Below are positions 25,195 to 36,196 of a DNA stretch of 52,617 bases, one piece after another (position 1 is the first letter of the stretch; every line of letters starts with the position of its first letter). A program made the position numbers and the translations under genes. Source of the stretch: Trichoplax adhaerens. Lineage: Eukaryota > Placozoa > Uniplacotomia > Trichoplacea > Trichoplacidae. The DNA is taken from positions 5,926,042 through 5,978,658 of the forward strand of contig NW_002060948.1 in assembly GCF_000150275.1 (NCBI RefSeq), in the 5' to 3' direction. Below the pieces are notes generated by a model that saw nothing but the letters and a program-made list of their open reading frames with translations, searched no databases and was not told the origin of the DNA.

Positions 25195-27090
25195 GTAAGT
25201 GTTTACGGAGCCATGCTCCGAAATATTAATTGCTATGTTAATTACAATATCTCATTTAAATTGTTGTTTGCTCCAGTAGCTTATTAGATATTAATGTTTA
25301 TTAATAAGTACTTGTAATTGCCAAGGTATCAGAAAGTTCAATTCTGTTGACGTGTCGGAGCTAACACGCTTAGTCAGTAAACATTAATTAATAACACCTT
25401 AAGTGTAAGGTGCAATTACTTTGCAGAGCCTTTGGGGCTCTAGTTGGCGCATTAATTCATTTAATGTTAATTAGCCTTGACTTATACTGATCTATGTTAA
25501 CTTCTTCTAAGTGAACTCCTATACTAGGATACACCTTCGGCGTAGGCCGAGACTATAAAAAGCCGAGCACTAGCTCAGCTGCTCAGTTCTATTTAGTCAC
25601 TTGCAGGATCACTTGACTATTATTGCTAAGAAGATTCTTACGTTTTTCTTTAGTATATTTTACGACTAAGATTAACGTAAATAAAGTGAAGTATTTAAAC
25701 CTATTACTCATTAGTAGCTTATTTGTGTAGCTGAGAGTTAGTTCAACTATGTATGATAGGTCCCTAAGTTAGTTGGGAACACGAGTACTAGTAAAGATAG
25801 TGTTTAAGACCCGTTTTCTAGTTACAAAGGAGATTTGCAACAGTGAGCGATACTCTATCGTTATTTTATATTTTAGTTATTGCTTTTTAACATATAAAAT
25901 TATTGTATAAGCAAGATCTAAGTATCTTGTTTAGCTTATTAGTAGTGCTCGATAAAAGTTACCGTAGTGGTATTAACAAAACGATATGAAAAACAGCACA
26001 TCTTTTAAGGATCTGTAATAATAAGTCCTATGAAAGTACCGTATAAGATTACTTTGGACTCAATTTCACTGTACAATCTTTTAGTTATGATAATCTTTAA
26101 TTAACATGCAATGTAGAAAAAGATCCAACTTCAGTATGCCTGGTTGTATCTAATTACAAAATCATTTTCGATGAAGGCATTCAGTAAATGACAAGCAGAA
26201 TTCTACTTTGAGCTCACGTAATTTATAGAGGAAAATACCTTTAATTTTAATGACAAATAAACGGGTAAAAGGACTACGATAAAAGCAAGATATGAGTATA
26301 AACATTGAAATTAAAAGTATTAATACAAGAGAGCACCAATACTGCCGTGGCAAATCAAACTATCAAAAATTACAAACTCGAATCACTCACAATCACCGAA
26401 GGAAAGGAGTATTCCGTATCATTTGAAATTCTTAATAACTTCTTGACTTCTCTCCTTCTAAACCACTAAATTGCATTCCTTTTTCATACTAATCTGCGTC
26501 ATTGTATTTGTCTAACTTCGAAGTCATAATTTTATTCTACTGTTTAAGCATTTCTAGTTCTATTATTGCAACTAATCACACAAGCTTAGATAGAATTTAT
26601 CTTATCATTCTCTTCTACATGAAGCTGGAAAACTTATCATGTATTAATTTCTGTTGATACTTTTAACGTATGCGATACTATATTAACCGAATGGACACAT
26701 TTCCAAACGGCTAAATTAAAAGAAACAGCTTTGAATACCAACTTAAGTTAACTTTAGCGGAAAACCCAATTTATTGTAACTGTTAATAATAATCTTACAA
26801 AATTACTTAAAAGAATTAGAGAAGGACAGAGCTACTGCCTTCATCAATCAAACTATCAAGAAAATGCGAGATTACTTATGATTTTAGGTATATCCTGACC
26901 TTTACCTTCTTCACTACACGTCATCGCTTTTACACTACTAAACAACGCTACCTTCCATAAGCTATACAGAATAGTTTGTGGTAACAAGCTATTAACTTAT
27001 CACTCTAAAGTATTCTAAATAAAACTAGCAATTAATTACTGTAGTGATAGCCGATAAAACACTACTCTGGATTCCTGAAATTACTACATT
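25040..27090. repeat. Direct repeat flanking the ATPase-TOPRIM gene, left copy
   Basis: Apart from the solo LTR insertion and scattered indels, this stretch aligns with 32272-33270 in the same orientation. Examples: the AAAATTTTCTTGTTAATTGG run at 25140 and 32372, the ATTATTGTATAAGC run at 25900 and 32480, and the segment near 27010 matching one near 33190. No coding sequence is evident. Together the two copies bracket the ATPase-TOPRIM gene. Confidence 0.75.
25200..25842. mobile_element. Solo LTR of a retrotransposon (643 bp)
   Basis: The block begins TGTTTACGGAG and ends GCAACA, the usual TG...CA ends. It is flanked by GTAAG (25195-25199) and GTGAG (25843-25847), a 5-base target duplication with one mismatch. 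The paralogous segment at 32.41 kb lacks the block entirely, giving an empty site. Inside are a TATA box (CTATAAAAAG, from 25553) and an AATAAA at 25679 downstream of it, as expected for an LTR promoter and polyadenylation signal. No second LTR or internal genes lie nearby, so the element has recombined to a single LTR. A small inverted repeat (CGGAGCCATGCTCCG) sits at its left end. Confidence 0.8.
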
Positions 27091-28408
27091 AACTACGCCA
27101 TACGGAATATATCTATAAAAATATACCAAGACAGGCCCGATAATCTTAAATATGAACGCAGATCAGAACGTTCGGGTTCTTATTGTGTTCTATCGTGAAG
27201 TAAAATAAGTTCTGCTGTATTTATAATCAAATTAGCTATATGCGTATGTTGTTGTGTATCATAACTAAAGCACTCATGAAATGCCAACTAAATAAAACTT
27301 AAATTACAATCTAACATCGTATAATTCTTAACAAAATAATGTTACCGAATATTCTTAAATTCTTGCCAGAATGAAGTAGTCGGGTTCACAATATACTAAA
27401 AATACTAAGTAATATCTAGTGTAACCAAACAAATAAGTTAATATTTAAGCTACAGTGCTTATTACAATACAAAAACTAGAAAGAGAATCCTAAACCCAAC
27501 TTTCATTACATACTATAAGATAACATTTATTGCATTAGTAAACTAAATTAGCCACAGTTATAAACGCTACCGTATGTTATAATACCTATCACTAACCGTC
27601 GATTTCGTAAAGACAAAAATTACTTGTACAATACAATTTTATGAAGAAGAATTCTAGTTATTAACTTTCATTATAATTAGACAGTGAATTAACGAGTAGC
27701 TCGATTTTCAATTAAAGATGAAATAGAACAAGTTGCTAGCATTATCTGTATCTATAACATATAGTTAGAAAAATCTGTCCATGATTGTCAAGGAAATATC
27801 GGCCTAGAGACTTAGTGGTAAAAAGATACATAGGCACTAGCTAATTGCTAGTAGATGTGAAATCTACCATTAAAAGCGTGCATAAGACCTTGCAATTGGA
27901 AATTTAAATGCAATCCTAAAATTGGTATGGCCAATACTGTAGCTGCTATAGTCTATCAGCTATCGTTTTTTTCTTCTACATACAATTTCTACCTATAGGC
28001 GAAATGTTGTCAACTAATAAAGTTCCGGTATCTTGCCGTCAATGAAAATAATTGCTTTCTTGTTCCATCTTCACGTAGATTATCGTAATCATTTACGAAA
28101 CGCTCTTGCGTTGAAACTCTTAATGGTTTCGTACCATGAAATAAAATACTATACGCTTATGGTTGGAATATACCATTAAGAATTGAATGCGCACGAATTA
28201 GTGAGTCTTTCAGAAGAATTTTAAAATTTGAACATCAATAAAATTGGATAGTCCATATCTTAATGTCGCTAACTTTGCATACGAGTTCTTTAACAAATTA
28301 CAGTAAGTTTTCATCAAAGAGTTATTTCGATTGATTATATTTGCAGTTATCGCTAGTGGAATATTAGACTTTCAATTATTATAAAAATGATTTGCTTCTT
28401 TTTCTTTA
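27091..28408. other. 3' flank of the ATPase-TOPRIM gene
   Basis: AT-rich sequence without a recognisable gene, splice-supported exon or repeat. It would hold the transcription end of the minus-strand gene at 28409-32282. Confidence 0.4.
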
Positions 28409-31400
28409 TTAAGTCGAGAAATCATTCACAATTCTATCATGACCGTTAGTTTCGTCACCTGAACCATTACTTTCCTGTCCTTCATCTATCAATTTCTTTC
28501 TTTTATTAACGATGTAATGAAGTACATCTGTATGCACCTCTTGGGATTCCCCGGAATTTAATTTTTCCTCAACTTGATTTAGACAGTCATTTAAAGCCTG
28601 GTTTTGCTTTTTAATCTTATCAAGTTTCTTTTGTAACTCTCTCAACTGAGTTTTCTGTCGGTCCACTTTCTTCATTAATTGAGTATCACTTCTCTCTGCA
28701 TCCTCTCTACTCGCTCTTGTGGTACATTGACGTTGCAATTCAATATCCGGTATTTGAAGAGACTTAAAAATTGGTATCAAATCTTCTGGTATCAAAATTC
28801 GGCTACACCTTCTTAGGAAGGCAATCATCTCTGAATTGAGTTTAGGTAGAGATGGATAAATTGCAGTATAAAAAGTCACTAAATCATGTCCTCTCATTTT
28901 TAATATTACTTTAGGATAAGACAAGGTACTAGTAATACCATTCCCGAAAGACACATTTTCTGTTGATTTTATCAGCTCATAAACGTCGTGTGAATCCTCT
29001 CTCTTCTTGAAAAGATCATTTCTGTTACTCCTTAATTTATCGATAGACTTGACAATTTTTCGGGCATAAACGATTAGCTCTTTTAGGACATCATTGCATT
29101 TTGTACTCTCACGGATTTTCTTCGCATATTCTACTAGCTTCCCTTTATTACAAACAACTTTACAGGTTTCCTCGAAATCTTTCATTATCAATTCTTTATT
29201 TGATACTCCTGTCTCATTTTCAAGATCTTCATGCAGTAATACCAAGTTTTCAAGACACTCTTTAAATTTCTTTTGGATTTTGATGAATTCTTCTATCGCA
29301 TCAACTAGCTTTTTGGTTATAACGTTGATAATTTCTTGCAATACTTTGGCCAAATCAGCAGTGTCTCCTTTGCCGAAAAATCCAGATAAACAATCAGGAT
29401 GTTTTGTTGCAGAAAGATTATGATTTATTTCCTTTTGGATTTCTTCTCCTTTCTTGCGGTCTCTCAAATAATAATATATATAAATTGGATCATAAAGATA
29501 GTTTTCTATACTATATCTCCTTAAGCATTGAATATTATATAATTGGGGATCTTCTTGATTGTCGTTATCAACTAGCCCAAATACAAATTCCCTTAAACTC
29601 TGATCTTCATCTTCCTCATTGACACAACATTTCACAATATTTTCCACTAAAGCTCGACATGAATTCTCAATCATCTTACTGCCACTTTTATCTGAAGGGT
29701 CTTGCCTTTTTTTCTGCCTGCTAGCAGACATGAACAGCAACGGATAATCATTCGCGATTAAGCGTTCACTAGTTAATTTGTCTTGAATCATTTGGTAAAA
29801 TATTCTATCATCAGTAGCTTCAACGAAGACGATTCGAAAAGGTAAATTGACATGGACAAATTCTGCAGTTAATAATTGTATTGCTTACCGCTTACTAGCA
29901 GCCTTTTCAATTTTGGCCTCTTTGGTTATATTATCTTCTGACAGGATATAGACACTGCCTTCGGGTGCAAGACTGACTGTTGTAGGGGAATGAGTAGTCA
30001 TAATAACCTGAATACCAAGCTTGGATATCAATTTAGATTTAATCGTTTCAATGATGTCTTTAACTAAACTTGGGTGAAGATGGGCATCCGGTTCATCGAG
30101 TAAAATGATTCCGCTAACATTGGTTTTTGCCAAATTCTTACTTCCGAATAGCCACAACAACGATAACAGTTCTAACCGTTCGGCGGGAGATAGTTGAACT
30201 TGAAAAACAGGTATGCTGAAAGGTACTCTTTTTTGGCATATTAATTCCTCATTCTCAATTATATTTATATCATACTTAAATCTATTTTTATGTAAATGTC
30301 TATTGACATCGTAAAGCGTGTTATCCATTTGCAAAAAATAGCGTATGTAGTCTTTCCATGAACCGTAGGTCTTGATTAGTTGTCCAATTTCCTCCCTTAA
30401 ATACTGTGCTAGCTTTTCTTGAAGTTTACTTTCAATTTCTGCTGTATTCGTCAATCCTAATTTCATCGTAGCATCGCAGACCTTGTCTATGATTTTTCGA
30501 TAAAGTTCTTCATGGTTAGAACATTCCATCTGATATCTTTCACCTAGAATACGGCGCTTTGTTATGTCCTCTAATGTTTTATTAAAATTTTGTTCAAAAT
30601 CATCGGATACTCGCGTAACTGCCTTTATAGTGGGATTCTTGTTGTCGCCTTTTTGATCATGAATGGAATTGGGAGCGAAGCTTTTCTCCTCAGAGTTAGA
30701 ACTGAGGTAACAGATTTGCGAAACGTTTCTTCGGTATGACAAGGTTGGACGAACTGATGATTTATTGGATCTAATTCTTCGTCTTGATATCATGGAAATG
30801 ATTCCATTTAAATGATTAAATTCTGTAAGCATTGATTGCGTACTTGCTAGCAGTGATGTATCTAAATCGGTGATGTCGAAATTTTTACTTTTTGACCCTT
30901 GTAGTATAGCTTCTAGAATTGCTGTTTTACCGCTACCGTTTTTACCGGTAATAACAGCTAACATAGGAATATTACGCCAACAGAATGATTTACCCAGATT
31001 TTTAACTCTATAATTGTCAAACTGTATTTTAACTAAATAGCCTGGCTTTCCACATTCTGTATCTAACCCATCTTCGTATTGGATTTCTATTTCTTCTCGA
31101 TGCTTACGTTCAATCTCTGCCATCAATTCCTCATTCGACATTTTTTCGGCTTCTTGCATGATAACTTTTACTGCTACTATTAACCATGTACCGAGATTTT
31201 TACCACTTTCCTGTGATAGCTTTATTGAAAGGTTATTAACCCTCTCTAGTTCTAAATAAGATATTACGGCGCCAAGTTTATTTTTATCTCGGCCCTGTGG
31301 ATCAAAAAAGAATGTTATAAAATTCTCTGAAGAATCTTTCTTAACTATCCTTTTAATCAACAATATAGCTCAATGGGTCTTTTCAAATTTGATGGGTAGA

Positions 31401-32282
31401 ATGGTAAAACGGACATTACTTCTCTGTGATAGCGTTACTAATTTCTTCATATTGCTAGAATGATTTTCAATGGAAATATCTGAACTCGTCAAAGAGATGG
31501 AATCATCTTCAAATTGAAAATCTGCTGCGGACATTATATCTTTTAGTGCGCTATCGATGTGATCACTCGTATCTAAAGGCCTAGGATTATCTTTTATGTT
31601 AATATCCATTACTGGTAAGATATCATCTTGTTGATCATCGATATTTCATTTTGTATATAGCAAATATCCAATGTTATCAATGTCTAGCCGGTAGTTCATT
31701 TCATTTTCACTTGCCCTGTCCTCAGCTTGTATGCATTCTTCATCATGAATTTCTTCTCTGGTCGGCTCTAGTTCCTTCTTGTCATTAGCCTTACCACTTA
31801 CAGTAATGGCTTTGATACATTGTTCCATCTCCGCTGTCACATGAGTAAGTAATAATGGTGATTTCGGTGGCATATCTATGAATTTTGTACAGTCATAAAC
31901 AATAATCACTGCTTCCATAATGGCTGTTATTGATGCTGGAGTCCATGTTTGATCAGATTTTTAGTCTTCCATATTGACTGATAATCTAACCAGATTATAT
32001 GAATGGAAAAGTTCGCTAAGGATACTTTGGAGAAGACCGAAATCTGTTTCTATGATGTCCTCATCACGACCTTGATCTCCTTCACGCGAGTGAATTGCAT
32101 AGACATAGATCGATTCCTCTGATCCATTTTGAAGTATCGCCATTGAAATACTATCCCTTGCATTAGTAAGTAAAGGCATAATAATAAAATGTTTGCTCAA
32201 GTTTAAATTTTCTATATGTAATCTATGGTATTTTATTCATTTCTTAAATTCTGAAGGGTTTTCAAGGTTAGAATATTTTTGG
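28409..32282 (-). pseudogene. Intronless AAA/ABC ATPase-TOPRIM (DUF4435) fusion with five in-frame stops
   Basis: One minus-strand frame runs from about 32282 to a TAA at 28411-28409. It is broken only by TGA 32239-32237, TAA 31963-31961, TGA 31648-31646, TGA 31372-31370 and TAA 29887-29885, with no net frameshift. N-terminal ~300 codons: no known domain. ATPase (31363-29888): Walker A GKNGSGKT, signature-like LSPAERLELL, Walker B IILLDEPDAHLHP and TTHSP, as in OLD/AAA_15/AAA_21 nucleases. TOPRIM/DUF4435 part follows: RIVFVEATDDRIFY, GLVDNDN (acidic pair) and LRRYSIENYLYDP, then a C-terminal coiled coil near codons 365-415 of the last segment. Known relatives are bacterial DNA- or tRNA-cutting defence effectors; a fused AriA-AriB (PARIS) layout fits best. 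Every stop is one C-to-T step from CGA or CAA. Lack of introns contrasts with all neighbours and suggests transfer or retroposition. It may be a pseudogene; recoding, RNA editing or unseen introns are not excluded. Confidence 0.8.
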
Positions 32283-33270
32283 CAGTTACAATTGCTAAAA
32301 TTAATATTTACATGGCAATATAGACCATTATATTACTGGCCAAGATAGGATGAATCCCTGCTGCATATATTAAAATTTTCTTGTTAATTGGATATTCGTA
32401 GACTGTTTTATCTGGATTGATATGTATGCGAACTATACGCTATTATTGTTTTATATTTCAGTTATTGCTTTTTAACTTACAAAATTATTGTATAAGCATG
32501 ATCTAAGTATCTTATTTAGCTTACTAGTGCTCAATAATAGTTACCATGGTAGTGTCACTAAAACGATAGGAAAAATAATAAGTCTTCAAGTCTTCGTCCT
32601 TTGTATCTACAATATGTCTGTAATAATCTGCCCTATGAAAGTACAGTATAGAATTACTTTGGATTCAAATTTACTTTACAATATTTTAGTCATGATTAGC
32701 TTTAATTAACATACAAGGCAGTAAATGAGCCACCCTCAACATGCCTAGATAAATAAACTACAAATTATTTCTGGTGTAGGCATCCAATAAATGACAAGCA
32801 GAATTCCAGTTCACTACAATTGAGACCTTTATATCAGAAATATTGAGAAAATTTTTTAATTTACTACAACTGTAGCAGTACTGATTTGAACGCGCTTAAT
32901 TTATTGGAGGAAATACCTTTAATCTTCATCTATAAACGGGTATATGGACTGCGATGAAAGCATGTTATAAGTATAACCATTAGAATTTAAGGTATTAATT
33001 AATACGAAGAGACTATCAAATAGTGCTGTAGCCAATCAAACTATCAAAATTACAAATTCAAATTACCCACAATCACTGAAGGAAGGAGCATTCCGTAAGA
33101 ACTAAATTTCTTAACAATTTCTTTGACTTTTCTCCAAGCTACTAAATTGCATTCCTTTATCATGCTATCAACTTATTACTCTAAAAGTATTCCAAATAAA
33201 AGTAGCAATTAATTACTATAGTGATAGCTGATAAAATACTACTCTAGATTTCCGAAATTACTATATTAAC
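32272..33270. repeat. Direct repeat flanking the ATPase-TOPRIM gene, right copy
   Basis: Partner of 25040-27090, without the solo LTR, so it preserves the empty insertion site near 32418. It abuts the N-terminal end of the ATPase-TOPRIM frame directly. No coding sequence is evident in it. Confidence 0.75.
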
Positions 33271-33279
33271 TCGTAGCCC

Positions 33280-34075
33280 ACCCAATAGGTCTTTTCAAGT
33301 TTAATGGTTTGAATGATAAACGGTTACTACTTATGGATGATGGTGCCCTTAATCTCTTCTCTGTGTTAAAATGATTTTTAAAAACATCTGAACTCTTCGA
33401 AGAGCTGGAATCACCTTCATATTTAAAATCCGCTATAGATACCAAACCTTTTCTTGGATTATCGATGTGATCATTTGTGCACCTAAAGGCCTACGATTAT
33501 CCTTCACGTTAACACCCATTGCTGGTAAGATATCTTCTAACTGATTATCGACACTGCTGTATATAGCAAATATCCAATGCTATTACTATCTAGACGATAG
33601 TGCATTTCATTTTTACTTGCCGTGTTCTTAGCTTCTATGAATTCTTTGTCATGAATTTCGTCTCTACTTGACTTTTGCTCCTTCTTACTATTAGCCTCAC
33701 CATTTGCATTGATGACTTTGATACATTGTTTATCTTCAATTTCATATAAAGAATTAATATTTGTGATTTTGTCGGTATTTCTACGAATTATTTGCGTCAG
33801 CTGCAATAATTACTGCTAGCGTAATAGTAGAAGCTGGCGCTGAAGTCCATATTTCATTGATTTTCTAGCTTTCATATTGACTGATAACCTAACCAGATCA
33901 CACGAATGAAAGACTCTCTAAGGATAGAATGGAATCGATCGAAATCTATTTTTATGGTATCCTTATCATAATCTTGATTTTCTCTGTACAAATGAACCAT
34001 ATAGGCATAGATCGATTCCTGTGAGCCATTTTAAAATATCGCCATTGAAATACGATGCCTAACATTAGAATCCAT
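33280..34075 (-). pseudogene. Degraded copy 2 of the ATPase-TOPRIM N-terminal part
   Basis: The minus strand carries related sequence to 31370-32200: an 89-codon open piece (33806-33537) with MHYRLDSNSIGYLLYT, matching MNYRLDIDNIGYLLYT in the main gene, and further weaker matches at 33840-34060 and 33290-33530. Several frameshifts and stops separate the pieces. Nothing of the ATPase or TOPRIM part follows; the copy ends near 33280. It is a truncated pseudogene next to the right flanking repeat. Confidence 0.7.
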
Positions 34076-34099
34076 TTCAAGAATCCATTTCGACTTTAT

Positions 34100-36196
34100 T
34101 TAATCTTGACAGAGATTACGACTTCATTTTTGTAGGCCCAACCCCTTCTTTGTTATTAATAACCGCAATTAAAATTACGTCATATAGACTTTAACATGTT
34201 AAAGCGTAAAAGTAATTTATTTGATTAAACATTAACAATGCATGACTATCGAAACTAAGTGACTGGCCTACTTGTTCATTCGTTCAACAACAACGAGATA
34301 ATGCGTCTTTAGATTTCAAGACATCAATTAGCTAATTTAGTAAAAATATAGAAATCAAACACGGTTTACTTGTTTATATTTCTCTCGTATAATTAAACCG
34401 CATTTGCCGCCACGTTATACTTTAATTAGACAGTACAAGATAACTACCAGTAATTACAAAAATTGAAATAAATTACTAGCGAAGCATAACTAGCCAGTAG
34501 CCTGTTAGTGATTATGGTTAGGAAGAAATTCTATAAGATAGGGGGCGTTTTCTCGTTCATGCCTTTAACTAAGAATAGCTCGTGGCTGATCTCAGTATTC
34601 ATGACAATGGGAAAATTTTATAGCTTATTACAATTTAGTTCTTACAAATCCCACGCAAGAAATTATCAGGGATAGCTTATTACCGATTATACGTGATTTA
34701 TTTATGATCCGAAATAGAGTTCTTAGCGTAATATGCTACTAAAGATATATGCATCAATTTCTTGTCGTTTAGTATTGAATATGGCGGCGCTGAGATACCT
34801 CAACTATCGGACTATCTAAGATAATTGCTATAAGGAATTAAAAACTAGTTTAGTAATATTAGGTTAACTAGTCATACTGCTTTGTTCACTACCTTATAAC
34901 GTATGACGCAATCAAATATTATGGATATCGCAATACACGTAGCTTTATGAATTCCAGATAGTCCATGAATAGCGAAAAGTAAATTATGACTTAGCTGCTA
35001 TTTTGCTCGATATTTACAATATATCATAAACTACAATAAGGATAATTATTGGAGACGAAATATCATTTACTTGAATACGTTAATTGGTGTTACTGCTCTA
35101 CGTTGCTTAAACTATAGAGTTTAAGAAAATAGTCTTGCTCATAGTGTTTCAGTGTTAAGTATAGGAAATGCCATGACTTGTTGCACTTTTAACGGTAGGA
35201 ATTAATGTGCTCTAGTAAATCAATATCACTCTTGTTAATTCGAAAATTAAAGCTATGAACGTTATTTGTAATGTGATTGTCACAAATTTTCTTCTTTGTG
35301 AATGGTTCACTCCTCTAGTAACTAATATCCTAATGCACTCTAACAGTGAGACAGATACTAGCCGCTAAGGCTTCGTGATAGCGTTCATAATTTAGAGAAG
35401 ATTATTTTCATAAATAATTTATCCTTACATCTAATTACTTCATTAAAATGTATCTTGTATTTCTCTATTTAGTAAAACGTTCATTTATGAGTGCATTTAT
35501 TGGTTTTAATCAGTTGATTTTGCCAGTTGATTGGTAGTGAGTGGTGAGTTCACCAAATAAAGCTGTTTTGTAGGCTGTAGTACAGCGTATCTATTGATTG
35601 TGAGCCTTTTAGAATGGCACAGTAGTTCTTAGGCGTTGTAGTAACTGTTACATATTCTTACTAGATCTTTCGACAGATTAAGGTAATAATCTGTACAAGC
35701 AACTCAAAGTAAGTGCTTTATGTTAGACGAGTGAACTTGTCAGGAAGTAGCCTGTGACACATAACCCAAAATCTGATTGGTAGAGTCTTTGAAGTAAAGA
35801 TATAATTTACTTGTAGCCTTTTGCATCATTATGCACCGGCAATATAGGATACGATTATCAAAAGAATCACAGTAAGGTTAACTTTATCGATACAAACACA
35901 ATTTATTTCATTATCACCGAATCCAGAATGTAAATACTAAGTACCGATTAAGATCAGTAGTATGGAAGGAATTAGAATTAAACACTTCAAAGTTTCATTC
36001 TACCGTTACTTTATCAAAACTGCCTAGTAGAATATTCCTTAATATAAAAGTCGCCATGTAAAAATCAGCTAGGGATCTACGTGTATTAGGGCCTATTGCT
36101 TATTTTAGCAAAGATTACACCTTCTGGACATTATTAATTCCAATTTTGTGAGTATTACCACTAGGTTAATTGTAATGACTATAGTCGGGTTAATAA
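34100..36196. other. Non-coding block of the segmental duplication
   Basis: No gene. The stretch aligns with 46430-48009 except for 35100-35757, which is absent from the partner. That extra piece starts TGTTACTGC, ends GACACA and contains AATAAA, but I could not identify a target duplication, so its nature stays open. Confidence 0.45.

Noticed and set aside
29094-29622. Plus-strand open frames of 109 and 72 codons
   Set aside because: They are antisense to the TOPRIM/coiled-coil part of the minus-strand gene and show no independent motif.
29860-29887. A 26-base intron removing the stop between ATPase and TOPRIM halves
   Set aside because: It is far shorter than other introns here, and removing it shifts the frame into a stop.
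31919-32020. An intron starting at CTG|GTTAGA that would remove the TAA at 31963-31961
   Set aside because: Every acceptor tried nearby gave a frame with an early stop, while the unspliced frame continues in phase.
28409-32282. Reassigned genetic code as the reason for the in-frame stops
   Set aside because: Mitofusin and the MS4A-like gene in the same window use TGA, TAA and TAG as ordinary ends.
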